Shown here piece by piece: positions 57,399 to 64,000 of a DNA stretch of 64,000 bases (within the stretch, counting starts at the first letter, position 1; each line of letters opens with the position of its first letter). A program made the translations under genes and the position numbers. Below the pieces are notes generated by a model. That model was not told the DNA's origin. It made no database searches and worked only from the letters and a program-made list of their open reading frames with translations. The stretch covers positions 51,905,916-51,969,915 of the forward strand of contig NC_079219.1 in the NCBI RefSeq assembly GCF_029633865.1, in the 5' to 3' direction. This DNA is from Lampris incognitus. Taxonomy: Eukaryota > Chordata > Actinopteri > Lampriformes > Lampridae.

Positions 57399-58325
57399 GG
57401 AATCACGAACATTCATTTGTCATTTCATATTGTTGCCCACAGCAGTGCTACACGAAGACAAAAACACAAAACCCAACTACAAAAACGCATGTGTGCATCC
57501 CTTACCCGAACCGCTTATCCTGCTCTCAGGGTCGCAGGGAGGTTGGAGCCTATGCCAGCAGTCACTGGGCGGCAGGCGGGGAGACACCCTGGACAGGCCG
57601 CCAGACCATCACACAGGGCCGGCACATCCATACCTAGGGACAATTTAGTAAGGCCGCTTCACCTGACCTACGTGTATTTGCCGCCCACATATATACAACA
57701 TTTCCACACACAAAAAAATCACTTTCCAAGAGACTGAACACCAGGATGACTGTTGAAACTGCCGGTCTGCATTGGCTAGCAGTTAGCTTAGCCTGCCCCG
57801 CTTCCGCGTCCTGTCGGATCACTCTCGGTGTTTCCTCCTCGGGCACAGCTCCAGGGCCCACCGGACGCAGCAGACCAGGCTCCCCCAGCCGATCCAACGC
57901 CAGCTCTCCCAGCCAGACACCTTCGACACACCTACCCGCACTCCACACGACGACACCAAAAACACAAAGTTAGGCGAGGCCGCCGCCAGGCCGCCCTGGG
58001 TGTTATCGGGACTGCCGGTCTGCATGAGCTAACAGTTAGCTTAGCCTGTCCCGCTTCCGCGTCCTGTCACACCGCCCTCGGTGATTCCTCTTTGGGCACA
58101 GCTCCAGGCAGCTCCCTGGGCCCACAGGACGCAGCAGACTAAGTTCTCCCAGCCGATCCAGCGCCAGCTCTCCCAGCCACAAAAGTAGACGCAGATGTGG
58201 ACAAAGGCACTGCATGGACGGTGCTGGGTGAGGCCGCCGCAAACATAAGTTAGTGCCGCCATCTTCCCACACCGGTACTGGGTGAGGCCGCTGCAAACGT
58301 GAATTCGCGCCGCCATTTCCCCCAC
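57399..58325 (-). repeat. Composite repeat family A, copy 4, with insertion
   Basis: The 3' end in reverse (aatcacgaacattcatttgt; gcccacagcagtgct) is at 57399-57480, and the 5' end is near 58276 with a partly duplicated start to 58325. A piece of repeat C (57487-57672) interrupts it. Confidence 0.7.
57487..57672 (-). mobile_element. Repeat C fragment inside family A copy 4
   Basis: gccagcagtcactgggcggc and gacaatttagtaaggcc match 61455-61590. The tRNA-like head is missing. Confidence 0.6.
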
Positions 58326-58742
58326 AGTAACAATAAGACTCAGTTACCACAATAACAGCTAGGAAAGGAAATTTGCATATTGTCACGTCGTGACGCACAA
58401 CTTTGATTAAATTAATGTCAACGAGAATCTGATACCTAAACTTTCTTGCGAAATGAGGTCGATATATTAGTTTTGGTTTGATAACCGAACAACTCAATGT
58501 GATTAACTTCATTTGGATCCTTAAACATGGTATTGTTGCATATGCAAGCAGATATTGTGATATATATCAATTTTGTGTAAAAATTCAAATGACCATCATG
58601 ATAATATTCCCATATCACTCAGTAGTACTAACCACAATTTCAATCAACAGCATTAAAAGCATTTAAATGACCGAGAGGAAAAAAACAGTAAAACTGCGGC
58701 GTGGCAGTTCCCCCCTCTAAGTCATGTTGGTCTGACCCACAG
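58326..58742. other. End of sema7a intron 1
   Basis: AT-rich and without recognised repeats. A branch/pyrimidine region leads to the acceptor tgacccacag at 58733-58742. Confidence 0.55.
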
Positions 58743-58882
58743 AGCCCCCCAGGTTCCACTTCATGAAACCAGAGAACTACATCAGCATGTACCACCAGGA
58801 AGGCTCCAACGTGCTGTACGTGGGGGGGCAAGCTGTGATCTACGTGCTGACATTCACAGACCGAGGAGTTCGCGACCTGCAG
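58743..58882 (+). CDS. sema7a: Semaphorin 7A, exon 2
   Basis: 140 nt after acceptor CCCACAG, ending CTGCAG|GTACGG (phase 0). It reads PPRFHFMKPENYISMYHQEG then LYVGGQAVIYVLTFTDRG, the first blades of a sema beta-propeller (the YVGG...Y strand pattern is typical). It joins in frame with exon 1. Confidence 0.9.
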
Positions 58883-59782
58883 GTACGGTTTGCACTTACA
58901 CAGTGAAGGTTTTTACACAGAAAATATTTAAACGACTGCTCCGGTCATTTCAGCGTGTTGCTCTACAGGACACATGGCTGTTTTGTCAGGGAGCTGGTCA
59001 AACCTGCTGATATCATTGAATAAGACAAAAGAGGAGAGGATCGGTAGAGGAAGGGTTGTAATTTGCCTTTGTCTGTGACTGATGTCTGTTCTTATAAAAG
59101 GAAAAGTAAAAAAAAAAACACACCTGTTCTAATGAAGCACCTGCAAGCTGAGTAAAACACGATAAAGAAGGTCAGCACACCCTCATCACTACGATATACC
59201 GCTCACATTTGTTAATGACCGCCAAGTTTTCTATACTTGGAATATGCCACCTTTTAAGAATACAGGTGTCTGGTCAATTTAGGGATCTATGAAAGCCAGT
59301 AAAGGTTACAGACAACTGAAGTGTTTGAGACTATAGGCAGAATGACCCGAGGCAGGCTTCACAGAGCGGGCCGGAGATGGAGAGCATGGCTCGGAGCTGA
59401 CCCACTTCAGGAACCAAGATGAGTGACAGCCGGTGAGAGATATGTCATGCATACATTAATGGAGCCAAGCTTATCTCTCCCCAGCGGAGGGAAAAGATAG
59501 TGAGGCAAGCTCATAGTCAGCATAGGACCAAGATAGTAATACCCCGTCAGGGCTAGCGTCTACAGTGACCAGACAAACAACATTTCATCTAAATGTGTCT
59601 GTGTCCTATTTCTTTGTAGCTGTTGAAGGCTTAAATTGACTAGTAGCTTGTTCAGGTTTTTGGTCTGTTTTTTTTTTTGCACCCAAAATGAGGTCATTAT
59701 TTCCTTTCAGATGTTATTTCTATTCTGAAAAAAAAAGCAGTGTGAAATAGCACAAGCTAATATGACCTCCTCCCGTCCACAG
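58883..59782. other. sema7a intron 2
   Basis: 900 bp without recognised repeats. Confidence 0.6.
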
Positions 59783-59845
59783 ATCCCCGTGGTGAGCGAT
59801 GAGATTACAAAGACGATGTGCATGACCAAGTCTGCGCCGCCCAAG
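59783..59845 (+). CDS. sema7a: Semaphorin 7A, exon 3
   Basis: 63 nt, phase 0 to phase 0, with acceptor CGTCCACAG and donor AAG|GTACAC. It reads IPVVSDEITKTMCMTKSAPP. It includes the first cysteine of the sema-domain disulfide pair that is completed in exon 4. Confidence 0.85.
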
Positions 59846-60420
59846 GTACACCAACGGTCTCCATTGCTCGCTCCTTAATCGGCATTGCAAAGCATTTTCC
59901 CCCGCCACTTTTGTCATCATCATTATCATGCTCATCGTCATCATGCTCATCTTCACCGCAGTGATTGGTAAGAGCAATCATTTTCTGGTCAGCTGTTTAG
60001 GTGTGAACAAGTATTTAGTTTACGTTGATTTCTTGCCAATAAAAAAACAGCACTTATTACTCCCAGCAGAAAAAAAAAACGCATGCTGAGATTGAGCCCT
60101 CCTTAATCCTGATTTAATATGGGGCCATCAAAGACGGCAAGACCCATGTGATGCAGGCGACACACATGGCGTCCAGCAAGTTAGACCAATAGAATATGAG
60201 GTGAGTAGAAAGACGACGTGCCAGTGTTGGCAAACTAAACTCTCTTGGCAGACACCACCATCACTGTCCTCTACATCTACACCCCTTTATATCCCTTTTT
60301 TAAACTGTAAGTAGGTGCAGGCAGGCTAAAAAGGTGATGATGGAACAGGCTGCATCACACAGAGTCTGACAAGACTGAAATCAAGCATTACCCTTTAGCC
60401 TGAGGTAGCACAACCACGTT

Positions 60421-60586
60421 CAGAAGGTACAAGTCTGAACCGTGTGTTTGCTCCACCCATGTACTAAACCGTTAACTTAATTTCATTAACTTGTTTGCTC
60501 TACCTGGCGGGAGAGTGGCGTTAAGTAGAATCAACTGGTTTAGTACATGGGTGGAGCAAACACACGGTTCAGACTTTCACCTTCTG
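60421..60586. repeat. Inverted repeat, ~48 bp arms, 66 bp spacer
   Basis: 60421-60470 and 60537-60586 are inverted copies (gtctgaaccgtgtgtttgct ... catgtactaaacc) with a small mismatch near one end. It may be a foldback element or a recent inversion-duplication. Confidence 0.85.
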
Positions 60587-60667
60587 GACCTGGTTTTGTC
60601 ATTGTCCAAGCTACACACTGACAAACAATAACCACAAATGATGGTCGCAGCCAGACAGCAAAATGAA

Positions 60668-61080
60668 ACTGGGCCGGATCCGGGCCGGATGTATCACAGC
60701 ATCTGGTGCGGATCGGCGAAACGGATCCGCCATGACGCTGGTACAAAAATACATGGCGGCATATTCAAGGATTCAAGGATCGTAAATGTTTCTTCTCTCA
60801 AACAGTCCACTGAAATCTGTTTCTAAAAGAACTGATGTGAGAAATGGGAATTCAGGTGCTGACTCTTGGCTCATTTTAGATCCACAAGGCCTAATTTGAA
60901 AATGGGTTCCGACTTTCGTAAGGAGGCCACACTCTGGCCAGAGGCGCGGGGCGGTCTAGCAGCAGGTGTGATTGGTATAATGATCTGCCACAATCGGCGC
61001 AGAGGCAAGGGGGGGGGGCGTCTAAGGGCGGATGTGATTCCTATGCGGATCTGCCAGATTGTGGGCGGATCCGGCCCAGT
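60668..61080. mobile_element. 413 bp MITE with actgggccggatccg ends
   Basis: Both ends carry actgggccggatccg in inverted orientation, with further GGCGGATC-type words inside. No clear flanking duplication was found and there is no coding capacity. It is probably a hAT-type MITE, by recollection only. Confidence 0.55.
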
Positions 61081-61393
61081 GTCAGCTGCTGTATCGGTAT
61101 GTGAAGGGAGTCAGCCAAGCATGACAGGTAGACAGGATTACTGATCATTTGAGAGAAAATGGAGGGCAGGGCCTTCTCCCTACAAAGCGATGGTATCCAG
61201 CCATGCGCCACAGAGGGACACGTGTATGCAGGATTTCATCCCAATCCAACATCAGCTGATGTCACTAGTTAACACCAGGGTTGTAGTACTAAATAACAGG
61301 TGACTAAACTATCATCTTCAGTCAGCGATCATCATTCGGCAACCAACTACCAATACAGGCACCATTTTCAGAAAAGCATTAATTTATATTTGC

Positions 61394-61523
61394 ATCCATC
61401 CATCCATCCATTATCCAAGCCCCTTATCCCAATCGGGGTCGCGAGAATGCTGGAGCCTATCCCAGCAGTCACTGGGCGGCAGGTGGGAGGACACCCTGGA
61501 CAGGCTGCCAGACCATCACAGGG

Positions 61524-61556
<33 letters not shown>

Positions 61557-61792
61557 ATTCATACCGAGGGACAATTTAGTATGGCCAATTCATCTGACCT
61601 ACATGTCTTTGGACGGTAGGAGGAAACTTGAGCACCCGGAGGAAACCCACGCAGACACGGGGAGAACATGCAAACTCCACACAGAGGATGGCCCGGGACG
61701 GCCCCCTAGGTTTGACTACCCCGGGGCTCGAACCCAGGACCTCCTTGCTGTGAGGCGGCCATGCTAACCACTGTGCCGCCGTGCCGCCCCTT
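61394..61792 (-). mobile_element. Repeat C, copy 3, fuller
   Basis: In reverse it starts ggcggcacggcggcacagtg, carries the B-box-like ggttcgagccccgg near 61725-61738, and ends with an (ATGG)n run at 61394-61412. It is interrupted by a (CA)n run at 61528-61554. It matches 7728-8066. Confidence 0.75.
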
Positions 61793-62699
61793 AATTTATA
61801 TTTACCCGTTGAAATACTGTACATTAGTTTGATACTGTTTACTTCGATGTATACTATGAATTTGTGTAATGAAGGTTTAAGGTGGGTAAACTATTGTCTG
61901 CAAATACAAAGGTGGGTGCATGGCGTTTAGCCTCCACTACGCCTTAAACCAGACAGGGGAGGACTGATCGGTGAAATCAGCCGGTCCAGCGTTTGGTTGG
62001 AAAGAAAGCCCACATACACATGCATGGCTCTCCACCTCTTACTGCTGAATATAGATGCTCCAAGACAAGCATCCCGCCAGTTTTAAGGACTCGCAATACC
62101 GCCTGTCTTGGGAATTCCAGCTACCGTAACACTCGGGCCATTTATCGAGCGCAGCCTGCACCCCGCCTCATCTCCTACCTCACCAGCCGCTCCCCTCTCT
62201 CCGATTGCTTCCCTGCAGCCTCTTTCCCTTTGCTTCCGTGCAGAACTGCCCTGGGGTTTCAGTGGGATTGGGTCACACACTTGCATTAAGTTAAGGGAGA
62301 GAGATGGGAGGAGGCGCAGCAAACGTCCACGTTGGGGCTTCACCTCAGGACGCTGTGGTCATACCTGAGCCTGCATGGTGGGTGTGTGGTGGTCCCGTTG
62401 AGCCTCCGCTTCTTTTCTGAGTTTTTCCTCCTTGTTCTTCGGCGGCCCTGTCGTCCACTTGTCTGTCAAATACAAGACTTGACTTGAACAACGCAGTGGG
62501 CTTTAAATAGAATATTTTTTTTCTCTGAGTTTCCTGTAGTCATCACTTTTATTTTTCATCTAGCGGTCTGTCTGACAAAGAAGTCCATGTTCTGTGCTTG
62601 GTGAATAACTGGTGCGTGTGCAGCGTTGCAGTTACTGCATCGTGCTTGTACCGCACGGCTGCACCTCCCCATGTAAGGCCTGGATCCATTCCAGAATTA

Positions 62700-63110
62700 T
62701 CTCATGTCTTTCTTTCTTTCTCTTTCTCTCTATTCCACCCTCTCTCCATCTTTGTCCTTCTTAATCTCCCCCTCTCTCCCTCAACCCCCCCCCTTTGTCT
62801 GCTCCCTCTCTATTTTTTATTTCTCTCTGTCCTTGTGCTCCCTTTGTCATTGTTCCAATCTTTCTCCCTCTGTCTTCTTGTCGTTCTTTCTTACTTATTG
62901 TCCCTTTTGCTCACTTGCTCCTTGCCTCTCTCTGTCTCTCTCTCTTTCTGTCTCTCTCTGTCTGTCTCTCTGTCTGTCTGTCTCTCTGTCTCTCTGTCTC
63001 TGTGTGTGTCTCTGTGTGTGTGTGTGTGTCTCTCTCTCTGTCTCTCTGTCTCTCTCTCTGTGTGTGTGTCTCTCTCTCTCTGTGTTTCTCTCTGTGTCTC
63101 TCTCTTCCTT
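62700..63110. repeat. CT/TG-rich low-complexity tract
   Basis: Pyrimidine-rich in the intron just upstream of exon 4. Long open frames here are artefacts. It blends into the exon 4 acceptor. Confidence 0.9.
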
Positions 63111-63114
63111 GCAG

Positions 63115-63210
63115 ATGGAGTGTGATAATTTCATCACAGTCATTCAGAAAGTAAATGACACATTTGTAGTGTGTGGGACAAATGCTGGAAGCCCTAAATG
63201 CTGGCTGCTG
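63115..63210 (+). CDS. sema7a: Semaphorin 7A, exon 4
   Basis: 96 nt, acceptor TTCCTTGCAG, donor CTG|GTAAGA, phase 0. It reads MECDNFITVIQKVNDTFVVC then GTNAGSPKCWLL, the hallmark C.N...CGTNA...PxCW region of semaphorin domains with an N-glycosylation site. Confidence 0.95.
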
Positions 63211-63682
63211 GTAAGAGCTTATTTTGTCTGCAGAAAGAAACTTGATATCTTCTGAGGACACCACAGGAGTTAATTTGCTTGTAAACACGCTACACTACTG
63301 TTATGTGGCCGCTGCTCCTAAAAAAACTGTTAGGTGAAAGGTGCACATTAAGATGTCTTTATATCAGAGAAGAGGGTGAATGACTTGATAATCATAGCTT
63401 CTGTTTTTGTAGATGTACATATTGTGTCATAGTGAATCTTTGTTTGTTAGGTGTAGCATTCGGAAGAGAAATGTGGTTCAATTCATGATGGACACAAGAC
63501 AACAGATTTCTCTCAGAAGATATCAAACATGCGGCAGAATAAATTGTTATTATTCAGGATACAGAGATGCTGATGAGGTTGCTACAATGTGCTTTGTCTC
63601 AAGCCGCAATTAGATTAAAGTTGGGTTTCTGTACTCCTGCAAGACGTACTCGAGGTTGTGACATCACTTCCTCTCGCCACAG
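63211..63682. other. sema7a intron 4
   Basis: 472 bp without recognised repeats. Confidence 0.6.
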
Positions 63683-63788
63683 GTAAACGACACAGTTCTG
63701 ACTGACGTCCAGGGCAGTGCGCAGATGGCAGCCCCCGCCGACATCTCCCCACCTTACCCCTCTCAGAGGTCCATCAGCCTGTCTGCAG
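63683..63788 (+). CDS. sema7a: Semaphorin 7A, exon 5
   Basis: 106 nt, acceptor TCGCCACAG, ending GCAG|GTAACA in phase 1. It reads VNDTVLTDVQGSAQMAAPAD then ISPPYPSQRSISLSA. The SPP/SP...S block fits the semaphorin region that follows CGTNA. The rest of the gene lies beyond the window. Confidence 0.9.
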
Positions 63789-63888
63789 GTAACAGAACAC
63801 TTTTATAACCAAAAACCCATTTAATGTGTGGAGAAAAAAAACAGCTGCAGGTTGTCTTGTTAAATCGCACCGTAGCCGTACTGCAAGA

Positions 63889-64000
63889 CTCAGAGTCATG
63901 TTTATTGGCCATGTAGGTTTGCACGTACATGGAATGTGACTCTGGTTTCGTGGCTCTCTCAGTGTACTCAACATAGAATAACAACACTACAACACAACAA
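63889..64000 (+). repeat. Dispersed repeat end (tttattggccatg type), cut by window edge
   Basis: tgtttattggccatgtaggt and acatggaatgtgactctggt match the repeat end at 4985-5065. Confidence 0.6.

Larger units (their letters stand above)
59846..63114. other. sema7a intron 3
   Basis: It contains an inverted repeat (60421-60586), a MITE (60668-61080), a repeat C copy (61394-61792) and a long CT/TG-rich tract before exon 4 (62700-63110). No exon was recognised inside. Confidence 0.55.

Overview
The window reads as nuclear DNA of a ray-finned (teleost) fish. The evidence is interrupted genes with GT-AG introns, dense microsatellites, tRNA-headed SINEs, and a mix of RTE, L2-like and R2-type LINEs, Penelope, Harbinger, Tc1, Ty3/gypsy and MITE elements that is typical of teleosts. 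No organelle, bacterial or viral genome is present. The species cannot be fixed from the sequence alone.

Two host genes are clear, both on the + strand. A single-exon LINGO-family receptor (best match LINGO4) lies at 39769-41592 with a 3' UTR to about 43.09 kb. The first five coding exons of a semaphorin that best matches SEMA7A lie at 49800-49881, 58743-58882, 59783-59845, 63115-63210 and 63683-63788; the gene runs off the right edge. Two weaker candidates for first exons (20271-20311 and 54626-54653) have a start codon followed by a strong splice donor. CpG-rich stretches at about 19.7-20.3 kb and 28.85-29.3 kb may be promoters.

Everything else is mostly transposon archaeology. 0-9 kb: an L2-like LINE hit by a SINE and by an RTE fragment, a long composite repeat (family A) split by an LTR-type insertion, and a MITE inside a SINE-like repeat. 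11.9-15.3 kb: an R2-type LINE split by a complete but decayed Harbinger transposon carrying both its Myb-like and its transposase gene. 17-18.3 kb: family A copy 2, split by a 213 bp MITE. 23.2-24.0 kb: a Penelope-like GIY-YIG fragment between inverted terminal repeats. 30.5-30.9 kb: a 2 x 217 bp hairpin. 32.26-37.04 kb: a complete Ty3/gypsy element with identical LTRs and open gag and pol. 46.4-48.3 kb: a cluster of miniature LTR elements (TRIM-like) with a tRNA-Leu-type primer site, hit by an RTE copy. 53.7-58.3 kb (inside sema7a intron 1): two more family A copies and a Tc1 transposon with IR/DR ends.

The most novel item is the TRIM-like cluster at 46373-48290. Its LTR is about 150 bp, its internal region about 107-117 bp, and it has a recognisable primer site and polypurine tract but no coding capacity. 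The complete gypsy element is the most likely to be recently mobile. Repeat naming is by recognition and structure only; no database was searched.
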